Shown one piece after another: positions 51,484 through 60,388 of a stretch of DNA of 64,000 nt. The stretch is from Pseudomonas sp. GTDB lineage: Bacteria; Pseudomonadota; Gammaproteobacteria; Pseudomonadales; Pseudomonadaceae. Made by a program: the position numbers and the translations under genes. Numbering within the stretch: position 1 is the stretch's first letter; the number at the start of each line of letters is the position of its first letter. The notes under the pieces were generated by a model. That model had not been told where the DNA came from, did no database searches, and saw only the letters and a program-made list of their open reading frames with translations. The DNA lies in contig NZ_PEKX01000001.1 in NCBI RefSeq assembly GCF_002796985.1, positions 1-64,000 of the forward strand, written 5' to 3'.

Positions 51484-53555
51484 CCGATCTGTCGAACGTC
51501 CCGGTCACCGCGCTCAAGGGCGTGGGCGCCGCGCTGGAAGAAAAGCTGGCGAAGGTCGGCCTGGAGAACCTCCAGGACATCCTCTTCCACCTGCCACTGC
51601 GCTACCAGGACCGCACCCGCATCACCCCGATCGGCGCACTGCGCCCGGGGCAGGATGCGGTGGTCGAAGGCGTGGTCTCCGGCGCCGACGTGGTGATGGG
51701 CAAGCGCCGCAGTCTATTGGTGCGCCTGCAGGACGGCAGCGGCACCCTGAGCCTGCGCTTCTACCACTTCAGCCAGGCACAGAAGGAAAACCTCAAGCGC
51801 GGCACGCACCTGCGTTGCTACGGCGAGGCGCGCCCCGGCGCCTCGGGCCTGGAGATCTACCACCCCGAATACCGCTCGCTCACCGACGCCGCCGCGGCGC
51901 CGGTGGAGCAGACGCTGACGCCGATCTACCCGACCACCGAAGGTCTCACCCAGCAGCGCCTGCGCCAGCTCAGCGAGCAGACCCTGGCGCGCCTGGGCCC
52001 GTCGAGCCTGCCGGACTGGCTGCCGGCGGAGCTGGCCCGCGACTACCGCCTCGGCCCGCTGGACGAAGCCATCCGCTACCTGCACCGGCCGCCGCCGGAT
52101 GCCGACCTGGAAGAACTCGCCGAAGGCCGCCACTGGGCCCAGCACCGCCTCGCCTTCGAGGAACTGCTGACCCACCAGCTGTCGCTGCAACGCCTGCGCG
52201 AGAGCGTGCGCTCCCAGGCCGCGCCTCAGCTGCCACCGGCCAAGCGCCTGCCAGCGCTGTACCTGAAGAACCTCGGTTTCAAGCCGACCGGCGCGCAGCA
52301 GCGCGTCGGCGCGGAGATCGCCTACGACCTTGCGCAGAACGAGCCGATGCTGCGCCTGGTACAGGGCGACGTCGGCGCCGGCAAGACCGTGGTCGCCGCC
52401 CTTGCCGCCCTGCAGGCGCTGGAAGCTGGCTACCAGGTGGCCCTGATGGCGCCGACCGAAATTCTCGCCGAGCAGCACTTCGTCAACTTCACCAAGTGGC
52501 TGCAGCCGCTGGGCATCGATGTCGCCTGGCTGGCCGGCAAGCTCAAGGGTAAGGCCCGCGCCAGCGCGCTGGAGCAGATTGCCAGCGGCGTTCCGATGAT
52601 CGTCGGCACCCACGCCCTGTTCCAGGAAGAGGTGAAATTCAAGCGCCTGGCTCTGGTGATCATCGACGAACAGCATCGCTTCGGCGTACAGCAGCGCCTC
52701 GCCCTGCGCCAGAAAGGCGTCGACGGACGGCTCTGCCCGCACCAGTTGATCATGACCGCCACGCCCATCCCACGGACCCTGGCGATGAGCGCCTACGCCG
52801 ACCTGGACACCTCGATCCTCGATGAGCTGCCGCCCGGCCGCACCCCGGTGAACACCGTGCTGGTGGCCGACAGCCGCCGCATCGAAGTGATCGAGCGAGT
52901 ACGCGCCGCCTGCGCCGAAGGCCGCCAGGCCTACTGGGTGTGCACGCTGATCGAGGAATCCGAAGAACTCACCTGCCAGGCCGCGGAAACCACCTACGAG
53001 GAGCTCTCTTCGGCACTGGGTGAACTGCGCGTCGGCCTGATCCACGGGCGCATGAAGCCGGCGGACAAGGCCGTGGTCATGGAAGCCTTCAAGGAAGGCA
53101 TGCTGCAGTTGCTGGTCGCCACCACGGTGATCGAGGTCGGCGTGGACGTGCCCAACTCCAGCCTGATGATCATCGAGAACCCCGAGCGCCTCGGCCTGGC
53201 CCAGCTGCACCAGCTGCGCGGCCGCGTCGGCCGGGGTAGCGCGGCGAGCCACTGCGTGCTGCTCTACCACCCGCCGCTGTCGCAGATCGGCCGCGAGCGC
53301 CTGGGGATCATGCGCGAAACCTGCGACGGCTTCGTCATCGCCGAGAAGGACCTGGAACTGCGCGGCCCTGGCGAAATGCTCGGCACCCGCCAGACCGGCC
53401 TGCTGCAATTCAAGGTCGCCGACCTGATGCGCGATGCCGATTTGCTGCCGGCGGTACGCGATGCCGCCCAGGCCCTGCTGGCGCACTGGCCGCAATCGGT
53501 GAGCCCGCTGCTGGCGCGCTGGCTGCGGCACGGCCAGCAATACGGACAAGTGTGA
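51480..53555 (+). CDS. recG: ATP-dependent DNA helicase RecG
   Basis: 691 residues. An N-terminal wedge (OB-fold, about 1-160) precedes the two helicase domains: Walker A LVQGDVGAGKTVVAAL (about 295-310), DEQHRFGV (about 395-402), motif III ATPIPRTLA and motif VI QLHQLRGRVGRG. It regresses stalled forks and drives branch migration. ATG at 51480 lies within the oxyR stop (ATGA). Confidence 0.97.
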   Translation: MTDLSNVPVTALKGVGAALEEKLAKVGLENLQDILFHLPLRYQDRTRITPIGALRPGQDAVVEGVVSGADVVMGKRRSLLVRLQDGSGTLSLRFYHFSQAQKENLKRGTHLRCYGEARPGASGLEIYHPEYRSLTDAAAAPVEQTLTPIYPTTEGLTQQRLRQLSEQTLARLGPSSLPDWLPAELARDYRLGPLDEAIRYLHRPPPDADLEELAEGRHWAQHRLAFEELLTHQLSLQRLRESVRSQAAPQLPPAKRLPALYLKNLGFKPTGAQQRVGAEIAYDLAQNEPMLRLVQGDVGAGKTVVAALAALQALEAGYQVALMAPTEILAEQHFVNFTKWLQPLGIDVAWLAGKLKGKARASALEQIASGVPMIVGTHALFQEEVKFKRLALVIIDEQHRFGVQQRLALRQKGVDGRLCPHQLIMTATPIPRTLAMSAYADLDTSILDELPPGRTPVNTVLVADSRRIEVIERVRAACAEGRQAYWVCTLIEESEELTCQAAETTYEELSSALGELRVGLIHGRMKPADKAVVMEAFKEGMLQLLVATTVIEVGVDVPNSSLMIIENPERLGLAQLHQLRGRVGRGSAASHCVLLYHPPLSQIGRERLGIMRETCDGFVIAEKDLELRGPGEMLGTRQTGLLQFKVADLMRDADLLPAVRDAAQALLAHWPQSVSPLLARWLRHGQQYGQV

Positions 53556-53646
53556 TCTATTTCACTTTCGCCGGTCGGTTGACTGCTCGGTCACGCTGAC
53601 CGCGTGGTTATACTCCGACCCAGCCGTTGATAACCGGATCACATTC

Positions 53647-55053
53647 ATGAGCGACCTTGCACGCGCCCCATCCGACACCTCGCAGGCCCCAGAGGTCATC
53701 CTGCAGCTGCTCGCCAAGCTGGGCGTTCCTTCTTGCGAGGTCAGCGACGTCACCACGCTTCCGGCAGCACGCCGGGTACAGGCCAGCCTGCTGGAAGATG
53801 CCGTCGGCACTCTGCTGGTGCTGTTCCCGCAAAGCCAGCTGCTGGACCTGAACCGCCTGGCCGAACTCACCGGGCGCAAGCTGGTGGCGGTCAAGCCCGA
53901 CCGCCTGGAGCGCATGCTCGGCAAACACCAGCTCGGCCGCTTGCCGGCGCTACCGCCGCTGACCAGCTCGCCATGCCTGTATGACGAACGCCTGCTGCAG
54001 GAACCCCAGCTGCTGATCGAATCCGGCGCGCCGGGCACGCTGCTGGAGATTCCCACCCCGGCCTTCCGCAGCCTGCTGGAGAAAGCCAGCGCAGCGCGCT
54101 TCGGCGTGGCGCTGGAATCGATCCGACCGAACCTCGACCGCCCGGACGATGACCGCAAGGAAATCACCCAGGCCGTGCAGGCGTTTACCGCCCGCCGCAT
54201 CCAGCAGCGTCTCGAAGAAACCATCGAGATTCCGCCGCTGCCGGAAACCGCACAGAAGATCATCAAGCTGCGTGTCGACCCCAACGCCACCGTGGACGAC
54301 ATCACCGGCGTGGTGGAAACCGACCCGGCGCTGGCCGCGCAGGTGGTCAGCTGGGCCGCCTCGCCCTACTACGCCGCGCCCGGCAAGATCCGTTCGGTGG
54401 AAGACGCCATCGTTCGCGTACTGGGCTTCGACCTGGTGATCAACCTCGCCCTGGGTCTGGCCCTGGGCAAGACCCTGAGCCTGCCCAAGGACCAGCCGCA
54501 GCACGCCACCCCCTACTGGCACCAGGCGATCTACACCGCCGCGGTGATCGAGGGCCTGACCCGCGCCGTGCCGCGCGCCGAGCGTCCGGAAGCCGGCCTG
54601 ACCTACCTCGGCGGCCTGCTGCACAGCATTGGCTACCTGGTCCTGGCACATATCTTCCCGCCGCATTTCTCGCTGATCTGCCGGCACCTGGAGGTGAACC
54701 CGCACGTCGAGCACAACCTCGTCGAGCAGCACCTGCTGGGTATCACCCGCGAGCAGATCGGCGCCTGGCTGATGCGCACCTGGGACATGCCGGAAGAGAT
54801 CTACACCGCACTGCGCTTCCAGCACGACCCGACTTACGCCGGCGACTACTCGGCCTACGCCAACCTGGTTTGCCTGGCGACCCGCCTGCTGCGCAACCAC
54901 GGCATCGGCAGCGGCCCGGAGACCGATATTCCGCAGGACCTGCTGGACCGCCTGGATATCCCGCGCGAGAAGGCCGAAGACGCCGTGCGCAAGGTACTCG
55001 ACGCCGAAGCGGTGCTGCGCGAACTGGCTAGCCAGTTCAACCCTGCACACTGA
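53647..55053 (+). CDS. YbaK-like domain fused to HDOD domain
   Basis: 468 residues. Residues 10 to about 165 resemble the YbaK/ProX tRNA-editing fold (VILQLLAKLGVPSCEVSDVT, EDAVGTLLVLFPQSQLLDLNRLAELTGRKLVAVKPDRL). From about 195 a HDOD domain (Pfam HDOD; IEIPPLPETAQKIIKLRVDPNATVDDITGVVETDPALAAQVVSWAAS) continues to about 400 with HxxxD-free helices. HDOD proteins are signalling or c-di-GMP-linked; the YbaK-like part may bind tRNA-like ligands (uncertain). The same fusion occurs in P. aeruginosa. ATG at 53647. Confidence 0.88.
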   Translation: MSDLARAPSDTSQAPEVILQLLAKLGVPSCEVSDVTTLPAARRVQASLLEDAVGTLLVLFPQSQLLDLNRLAELTGRKLVAVKPDRLERMLGKHQLGRLPALPPLTSSPCLYDERLLQEPQLLIESGAPGTLLEIPTPAFRSLLEKASAARFGVALESIRPNLDRPDDDRKEITQAVQAFTARRIQQRLEETIEIPPLPETAQKIIKLRVDPNATVDDITGVVETDPALAAQVVSWAASPYYAAPGKIRSVEDAIVRVLGFDLVINLALGLALGKTLSLPKDQPQHATPYWHQAIYTAAVIEGLTRAVPRAERPEAGLTYLGGLLHSIGYLVLAHIFPPHFSLICRHLEVNPHVEHNLVEQHLLGITREQIGAWLMRTWDMPEEIYTALRFQHDPTYAGDYSAYANLVCLATRLLRNHGIGSGPETDIPQDLLDRLDIPREKAEDAVRKVLDAEAVLRELASQFNPAH

Positions 55054-55062
55054 AACTGCTTT

Positions 55063-55136
55063 TGTAGGAGCGAGCTTGCTCGCGAACACTGGCCAGCACC
55101 GAGCGCCTCCGGTTCGCGAGCAAGCTCGCTCCTACA
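55063..55136. repeat. REPIN, GTAGGAGCGAGC family, copy 2
   Basis: TGTAGGAGCGAGCTTGCTCG on the left and GCAAGCTCGCTCCTACA on the right are near-perfect inverted REP units spaced by about 25 bases, forming a REPIN. Confidence 0.85.
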
Positions 55137-55155
55137 AGTGCTTTCGTGTCCCACG

Positions 55156-55182
55156 AAAAAGGCCCCATCAGGGGCCTTTTTT
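55156..55182 (+). terminator. Bidirectional terminator between the HDOD and SCP2-like genes
   Basis: Stem AAGGCCCC (55159-55166) with GGGGCCTT and an ATCA loop, flanked by A and T runs. Confidence 0.88.
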
Positions 55183-55200
55183 CTGTTCGTCGAAAGCGCC

Positions 55201-55602
55201 TCAGGCGGCTTTCTTCTCGCTGCCCGGCGCGGCCTTCTTCTTCGGCTTGAGGTACTTCACCAGGCCCTGGAACCAGATCACCAGGCCGGGGTTGCCCTGG
55301 ATCTGGATGTCCTTGTTCTGGATGCCCTGCATGAACGCCAGTTGCGGGTTCTTCGAGGTCATGGTGGCGAAGCCGTAGGCGCCGTCCTTGAAGCCCAGCG
55401 CGAAAGCCGGCTGCGGATGGGTGCCGCGACGTGCGCTGACCTTGAGGTCCTTGACGATGTAGTGGCGGGCGACCTTGCCGTCGAGCGTGTGGAGCTGGAA
55501 CACCAGGTCCTTGCCTTCGAGCTGCTTCTGGAACGCCGGGTTTTCGCGGCTGGCCTTGGCCATCAGGCGACCGAGCATCCACAGGAGTAGACGGAATTTC
55601 AT
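55201..55602 (-). CDS. SCP2 sterol-carrier-like domain protein
   Basis: 133 residues. It matches the SCP2 fold pattern (QKQLEGKDLVFQLHTLDGKVARHYIV, GFKDGAYGFATMTSKNPQLAFMQGIQNKDIQIQGNPGL), with a C-terminal Lys-rich tail (PKKKAAPGSEKKAA). SCP2 proteins bind lipids or acyl chains; the role here is unknown. ATG at 55602 has CGAGGTTTGTGC upstream; a GTG two codons earlier is possible. Same strand as HU. Confidence 0.82.
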   Translation of the reverse strand: MKFRLLLWMLGRLMAKASRENPAFQKQLEGKDLVFQLHTLDGKVARHYIVKDLKVSARRGTHPQPAFALGFKDGAYGFATMTSKNPQLAFMQGIQNKDIQIQGNPGLVIWFQGLVKYLKPKKKAAPGSEKKAA

Positions 55603-55736
55603 GCACAAACCTCGACGTTCGAGACAAAAGTCTGCGCATTGTAGCCACTTTAAAAAGAGACTACATCCGGTCTTTTGGAGGGATTATGTAACTGGAGGAG
55701 GCAACCCGGAGCCGCTCTGGCTCCGGGCCTGAGCGA

Positions 55737-56009
55737 TCAGTTGACCGCGTCTTTCAGCGCCTTGCCTGGTTTGAAGGCAACGGTGTTGCTGGCTTTGATC
55801 TTGACCGGCTCGCCGGTTTGCGGGTTCTTGCCGGTACGGGCGCCACGGTGGCGCTGAACGAAGGTACCGAAACCGACAAGGGTAACGCTGTCCTTGCGGT
55901 TGAGCGCGCCAGTGATTTCATCCAGCAGCGCGTTCAGCACCTTGTTGGCTTGTTCTTTGGTGAGGTCGGCCTTCTCGGCGATCGCGGTGGCGAGTTCTGG
56001 TTTACGCAT
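55737..56009 (-). CDS. HU-family DNA-binding protein
   Basis: 90 residues, exactly HU length: MRKPELATAIAEKADLTKEQANKVLNALLDEI, then GFGTFVQRHRGARTGKNPQTGEPVKIKA and the C-terminal NTVAFKPGKALKDAVN. The beta-arm with RTGKNPQTGE and the Pro at its tip intercalates DNA. It bends DNA and packs the nucleoid. ATG at 56009 has AAAGAGGCATTT before it. Present at this place in P. aeruginosa (there called an HU-like protein distinct from HupB). Confidence 0.93.
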   Translation of the reverse strand: MRKPELATAIAEKADLTKEQANKVLNALLDEITGALNRKDSVTLVGFGTFVQRHRGARTGKNPQTGEPVKIKASNTVAFKPGKALKDAVN

Positions 56010-56205
56010 AAATGCCTCTTTGACGGTTTGTTGTTGTTGTGTCCGTGCTGTCTTCCCAACAGCGCCCAAGGCACCGCAGGCTTGCCGAACAGGCTCTAGG
56101 CTGCGGCAGACGGGGGGAGAATGGCACGCCGAAAGCTGGTACGCCAGTATCGTCTGACAATTTGCGGGCACTTTCCCAAGGCAAATACGCCATTGGCGAC
56201 GACTG

Positions 56206-57360
56206 TCACGCCAGCAGTGCAGGCAACTCTTTGTTCAGGGAGAGTTTTTCGCTCACTGCAGCCCCGGTGAGGGCGTATCCGAGCAATCGACCGGCGGTAT
56301 CCCGGCACAACACCTTGAGGTCCGGGCCAGAGCCTTCCACCCGCCATTCACCCTCGCTGCCGCGCGGTGGCGGCGATACCACCAGCGGACACACCGGCGT
56401 CTTCACGGTCACCGGCATGGCGCCATAGGCCACCGGCGTCGGTTTGCCGGCCAGGGTCTGCGCCAGGGCGCGCGCGCAGGACATCAGCGGCATCACGTAG
56501 AGCAGGTTGAGGCCGTCGACTTCGGCGCAGTCGCCCAAGGCGTAGATGTTGGCGTGGGAGGTGCGCAGCTCGCGGCTGACCATCACGCCGCGGTTGATAT
56601 CCAGGCCGGCAGCGGCGGCCAGGTCGATGCGCGGGCGCAGGCCGACGGCGGAGACGACGAGGTCGCAGGGGATCACCTGGCCATCGGAGAGGTGCGCTTC
56701 CAGGGCATCGCCGGCGCGCACCAGGCTGTTCAGCACCGGGCCAAGGTGGAAGCGCACGCCAAGGCCTTCCAGCCCCTGCTGCACAGCCAGGGCGGCGGCC
56801 GGGTGGAGCAGGCCGGGCATGACCTGTTCGCAGGGCGCCACCACGTCGAGCTGGTAGCCGCCGCTCGACAGGTCGTTGGCGAATTCGCAGCCGATCAGCC
56901 CGGCGCCCAGCAGCAGCACGCGGCGCTTGCCAGCGGCGGCGCTGCGGAAGCGCGCGTAGTCTTCCAGGTCGTTGATCGGGAAGATCAGGTCCTGGGCGTC
57001 GCCCTCGACCGGTACGCGGATGGTTTCCGCTCCCCAGGCCAGCACGAGGTCGCGGTAGTGGATTTCTTCTTCACCGATCCAGAGGCGCCGGTGGCCCGGG
57101 TCGATGCCGGTGACGCGGGTGTGGGTGAGGATGCGTGCCTTGAGCTGGTCGGCCATCGCGCCAGCTTCGGCCATGGCCAGGCCGTCGGCGTCCTTGTCCT
57201 TGGAGAAGCCGGTGGAGAGCATCGGCTTGGAGTAGGAGCGGCCGTCGTCGGCGGTGATCAGCAGCAGCGGCGTCTCGCTGTCCAGCTTGCGCCACTCGCG
57301 AGCCAGGTTGTAGCCGGCCAGGCCAGTTCCGATGATCACCAGCGGTGCGTTGTCGCTCAT
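56206..57360 (-). CDS. rubB: Rubredoxin-NAD(+) reductase
   Basis: 384 residues, FAD/NADH oxidoreductase. The FAD fold is LVIIGTGLAGYNLAREWRKL (about 7-26), the NAD fold is RVLLLGAGLIGCEFANDL (about 147-164) and the second FAD segment is NIYALGDCAEVDG (about 270-282). It passes electrons from NADH to rubredoxin for alkane hydroxylases or oxygen-stress reductases. Third gene of rubA1-rubA2-rubB, 88 bases after rubA2. ATG at 57360 with AGGTGAGAGAGCA upstream. Confidence 0.93.
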   Translation of the reverse strand: MSDNAPLVIIGTGLAGYNLAREWRKLDSETPLLLITADDGRSYSKPMLSTGFSKDKDADGLAMAEAGAMADQLKARILTHTRVTGIDPGHRRLWIGEEEIHYRDLVLAWGAETIRVPVEGDAQDLIFPINDLEDYARFRSAAAGKRRVLLLGAGLIGCEFANDLSSGGYQLDVVAPCEQVMPGLLHPAAALAVQQGLEGLGVRFHLGPVLNSLVRAGDALEAHLSDGQVIPCDLVVSAVGLRPRIDLAAAAGLDINRGVMVSRELRTSHANIYALGDCAEVDGLNLLYVMPLMSCARALAQTLAGKPTPVAYGAMPVTVKTPVCPLVVSPPPRGSEGEWRVEGSGPDLKVLCRDTAGRLLGYALTGAAVSEKLSLNKELPALLA

Positions 57361-57448
57361 TGCTCTCTCACCTCAAAAATCGCCACTTTGGTAAAGACGG
57401 CACGGCGGCCATCGGGCCGCCGCATGAATTCGTTCGCGCGGACTGGTT

Positions 57449-57616
57449 TTAGGAAATTTCGATCATTTCGAAATCGATCTTGCCCACGCCGCAATCCGGG
57501 CAGACCCAGTCGGCCGGGATGTCTTCCCAGCGCGTGCCGGGGGCGATGCCCTCGTCCGGCAGGCCCAGTGCCTCGTCGTAGATGAAGCCACAGACCACGC
57601 ATTGCCATTTGCGCAT
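57449..57616 (-). CDS. rubA2: Rubredoxin 2
   Basis: 55 residues with the iron-binding pairs VVCGFIYD (Cys6, Cys9) and PDCGVGKI (Cys39, Cys42 in WVCPDCG). A small electron carrier. ATG at 57616 is chosen because it begins MRKWQCVVCG; the frame upstream is unrelated. It lies between rubA1 and rubB and differs from RubA1 by about a quarter of residues, suggesting an old duplication. Confidence 0.95.
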   Translation of the reverse strand: MRKWQCVVCGFIYDEALGLPDEGIAPGTRWEDIPADWVCPDCGVGKIDFEMIEIS

Positions 57617-57768
57617 CGGCCAAGCCCTCCTGCGATGACCCGCTGAAGCTAACGTATCGGCGCGCACCGGCCAACGGCGGGCGCGACACCGGGGGGCGTC
57701 AGCAAGGCCAACCCGGCGCGTCTCCAGTCTACCCCGTCAGGAATGGGCTTGCCGGGCCCGGAAACGCG

Positions 57769-57792
57769 GACGGCGGCCCAAGGGCCGCCGTC
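57769..57792 (-). terminator. Perfect 11-bp hairpin between rubA1 and rubA2
   Basis: GACGGCGGCCC and GGGCCGCCGTC with a 2-base loop, 22 bases after the rubA1 stop codon (minus strand). There is no T run, so it may stabilise the rubA1 transcript or act as a weak terminator. Confidence 0.45.
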
Positions 57793-57814
57793 GCGGGAGT
57801 CGATCCCGGCGGGA

Positions 57815-57982
57815 TCAGCCGATCTCGATCATCTCGAAATCCAGCTTGCCGACGCCGCAGTCCGGGCACAGCCAGTCTTCCGGCACATCTTCCCAGCGGG
57901 TGCCGGCGGTGATGCCCTCTTCCGGCCAGCCCTTGGTTTCGTCATAGATCAGGCCACAAACCACGCACTGCCACTTCTTCAT
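57815..57982 (-). CDS. rubA1: Rubredoxin 1
   Basis: 55 residues translated from the minus strand: begins MKKWQCVVCGLIYDETKG and ends GVGKLDFEMIEIG. Iron is held by Cys6, Cys9, Cys39 and Cys42 (WQCVVCG, WLCPDCG). It carries electrons from the reductase RubB. First of the rub group, 198 bases upstream of rubA2. Upstream, the strand is divergent from ubiC. Confidence 0.95.
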   Translation of the reverse strand: MKKWQCVVCGLIYDETKGWPEEGITAGTRWEDVPEDWLCPDCGVGKLDFEMIEIG

Positions 57983-58201
57983 CCGCTATCACCCTCAGGT
58001 TCTTGTCGCTTGGACATCGGAGCATCCAATGTTCGGCTTTGTACTGGCGATGCCGCCCGCGCGCAAGCCCCTTGAAAGCACCGGATGGTCCGCCAAACCT
58101 TTGGTGGGGTTTGCCGTAATGCACTCTTGCGGACAACGCAATCGGCCGCGCAAAGGCGCCATGTTAAGCTGCCGCGTCCCTGGCCAACCGCAGTCGAAGC
58201 C

Positions 58202-58756
58202 GTGCCCGAAGCCGCCCTGATCCACCCGCCCCGCTGGCTCACCGCCGCCCAGTTACACCCCGCTCCCGCCGCCCAGGTCGTGGACTGGCTGTTCGACGAA
58301 GGCTCGCTGACGCGCCGGCTGACCGCGCTCTCCGCCGACCACTTCGCCGTACAGCCGCTGGCCGAGGGCTGGCACCGCCTGCGCACCGACGAATGCGCCG
58401 CACTGGGCGTGCCGGACGGCAGCCAGGGCTGGGTGCGCGAGGTGTACCTGAGGGGCCATGGCACGCCCTGGGTATTCGCCCGCAGCGTGGCCGCGCGTTC
58501 GGCGCTGGAAGGCTCGGGCTTCGACCTGCGCCTGCTCGGCACGCGCTCCCTGGGTGAGTTGCTGTTCAGCGACCGCGCCTTCCAGCGCGGGCCCATCGAG
58601 GTCTGCCGCTATCCGGCTGCCAGCCTGCCGGCCGATGTCCGCGCCGAGCGCCTCTGGGGTCGCCGCTCCTGCTTCAGCCGCGACGGCCTGGGCGTGCTGG
58701 TCGCCGAGGTTTTCCTGCCATCGCTGTGGCACCGCGTGGAACAACAGCCCGTATAA
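58202..58756 (+). CDS. ubiC: Chorismate lyase
   Basis: 184 residues. It splits chorismate into 4-hydroxybenzoate and pyruvate, the first step of ubiquinone synthesis. Sequence hallmarks: WLFDEGSLTRRLTALSADHFAVQ, REVYLRGHGTPWVFARSV (with the chorismate-binding Arg) and RLWGRRSCFSRDGLGVLVAEVFLP. GTG at 58202 is chosen because it begins the family N-terminus; the frame continues to 58085 without support. Followed after 27 bases by ubiA, so they are co-transcribed. Confidence 0.93.
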   Translation: MPEAALIHPPRWLTAAQLHPAPAAQVVDWLFDEGSLTRRLTALSADHFAVQPLAEGWHRLRTDECAALGVPDGSQGWVREVYLRGHGTPWVFARSVAARSALEGSGFDLRLLGTRSLGELLFSDRAFQRGPIEVCRYPAASLPADVRAERLWGRRSCFSRDGLGVLVAEVFLPSLWHRVEQQPV

Positions 58757-58783
58757 TTCCCGGATCGCTTTCCGGAGGCCGCC

Positions 58784-59674
58784 ATGTTCGTCGCCCTGAT
58801 CAAACCCCTCGCCCGCCTGCATCCCCGCGCCTGGGACTTCATCCAGCTGACGCGCATGGACAAGCCGATCGGCATCTACCTGCTGCTCTGGCCGACGCTG
58901 TGGGCGCTATGGATGGCCAGCGGCGGCATGCCGAGCGTGAAGAACCTGGTGATCTTCGTCCTCGGCACCGTGCTGATGCGCATGGCCGGCTGCGTGATCA
59001 ACGACTTCGCCGACCGCAAGCTCGATGGCCACGTCGAACGCACCAAGGCGCGCCCGCTGGCGACCGGCAGGATCACCGTGCGCGAGGCCTGGATTGCCTT
59101 CTTCACGCTGCTGGGGCTGAGTTTCCTGCTGGTGCTGTGCACCAACGCGCAGACCATCTGGCTGTCCTTCGGCGGGGCGGCGGTGGCAGCGCTCTACCCC
59201 TTCATGAAGCGCTACACCTACTACCCGCAGGTGGTGCTGGGCGCGGCGTTCTCCTGGGGCATCCCGATGGCCTTCACCGCGGCCAGCGGCACGCTGCCGG
59301 CGGTGGCCTGGCTGCTGTTCTTCGCCAACGTGCTGTGGACGGTCGCGTACGACACCTACTACGCGATGACCGACCGCGAGGACGACCTGAAGATGGGCAT
59401 GAAGTCCACGGCGATCCTCTTCGGCGACGCCGACCGGGTGATCAACCTGAGCCTGCAGGGCCTGATGCTGCTGCTGCTGATCCTCGCCGGCAACAAGCTG
59501 GCGATGCACCTGGCCTACTACCTGGGCCTGGCTGTGGCGGCCGGCTGCTTTGCCTGGCAGTTCCATTCGACCCGCGATCGCGAGCCGATGAAGTGCTTCA
59601 AGGCCTTCCTGCACAACCACTGGGCAGGGCTGGCGATCTTCCTCGGTACTGTGGCGGACTTCGCCCTGCGCTGA
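58784..59674 (+). CDS. ubiA: 4-hydroxybenzoate octaprenyltransferase
   Basis: 296 residues with about eight to nine membrane segments. The two Asp-rich prenyl-diphosphate motifs are INDFADRKLDGHVERTKARPL (NDxxDxxxD, about 72-92) and MTDREDDLKMGMKST (DxxxDxxxG, about 195-209). It attaches the polyprenyl chain to 4-hydroxybenzoate from UbiC in the inner membrane. ATG at 58784. Followed by a REPIN. Confidence 0.95.
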   Translation: MFVALIKPLARLHPRAWDFIQLTRMDKPIGIYLLLWPTLWALWMASGGMPSVKNLVIFVLGTVLMRMAGCVINDFADRKLDGHVERTKARPLATGRITVREAWIAFFTLLGLSFLLVLCTNAQTIWLSFGGAAVAALYPFMKRYTYYPQVVLGAAFSWGIPMAFTAASGTLPAVAWLLFFANVLWTVAYDTYYAMTDREDDLKMGMKSTAILFGDADRVINLSLQGLMLLLLILAGNKLAMHLAYYLGLAVAAGCFAWQFHSTRDREPMKCFKAFLHNHWAGLAIFLGTVADFALR

Positions 59675-59686
59675 AGTTAGACGCCA

Positions 59687-59763
59687 CGTAGGAGCGAGCT
59701 TGCTCGCGAACCCCTTGATACCCAAGGTGCCAAGCAAGGTTCGCGAGCAAGCTCGCTCCTACG
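59687..59763. repeat. REPIN, GTAGGAGCGAGC family, copy 3
   Basis: CGTAGGAGCGAGCTTGCTCG on the left and CAAGCTCGCTCCTACG on the right form a near-perfect inverted pair around about 30 bases, between the ubiA and COG4315 genes. Confidence 0.85.
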
Positions 59764-59771
59764 AAGAGCCG

Positions 59772-60137
59772 TTACGGCTTGGCCATGTGCCAGACGCCCA
59801 TCTTGCCTTCGCCGGCCATGTCGCCGGCCTTCTGGTCCTGCACGAAGGTGTACAGCGGCTTGCCCTTGTAGGCCCACTGCACGGTGCCGTCATCGCGCTT
59901 GATCATGGTCCAGTCACCCGTTGCCTTGGCATCGGCCGAGGCCATCAGGGGCGGCCAGTTCTGCGCGCAGCCGCCGTTGCACATCGACTTGCCGCCACTG
60001 TCCTTGTCGAAGGTGTAGAGCGTCATGCCCGTGGCATCGACCAGCATGCCGTTCTTCTCCATACCGGGCTCTGCGGCCAGGGCGGACATCGCCGGCAGCA
60101 TCAGGCCCAGTGCCAGGGCCGGGAATAGCAGTTTCAT
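59772..60137 (-). CDS. COG4315-type secreted repeat protein
   Basis: 121 residues with a signal peptide (MKLLFPALALGLMLPAMSALAA). The mature part, GMLVDATGMTLYTFDKDSGGKSMCNGGCAQNWPPL and KPLYTFVQDQKAGDMAGEG, carries two copies of the secreted-repeat (COG4315) pattern TLYTFDKD/PLYTFVQD and the Cys pair CNGGC. The function of this family is unknown. ATG at 60137 has CCAAGGAGACGAGCT upstream; the longer frame is not supported. Divergent from phoB. Confidence 0.88.
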   Translation of the reverse strand: MKLLFPALALGLMLPAMSALAAEPGMEKNGMLVDATGMTLYTFDKDSGGKSMCNGGCAQNWPPLMASADAKATGDWTMIKRDDGTVQWAYKGKPLYTFVQDQKAGDMAGEGKMGVWHMAKP

Positions 60138-60388
60138 AGCTCGTCTCCTTGGAAGAGAGACCTCTGGTGAGGTGGAAACGGCGCGAGCTTCGGCGCAAAA
60201 GGCGGGCGGAGTTGCAGGCAGGGCCGGCCAGGGCGACGTCGACAACGCACTCACTACCGTCATCGCTAGAGTCCGGCAGATTTGCCTGCCGGCCGCACCG
60301 CCGACCGGGCCGGTGCGTTCCGTGTGCCGCGCAAGAACCACGTGGCGACCCGTTCAGCATAGTCGAGCGCTCTGCGACAAGGCTCGGC
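60138..60388. other. Spacer between the COG4315 gene and phoB
   Basis: The gap runs from 60138 to 60464 (327 bases). Apart from the Pho box at its phoB end, it shows a small inverted repeat CCGGCA/TGCCGG (60273-60292). No gene was recognised. Confidence 0.5.

Noticed and set aside
51714..53549. 611-codon open frame opposite recG
   Set aside because: Antisense shadow of a clear RecG with all helicase motifs.
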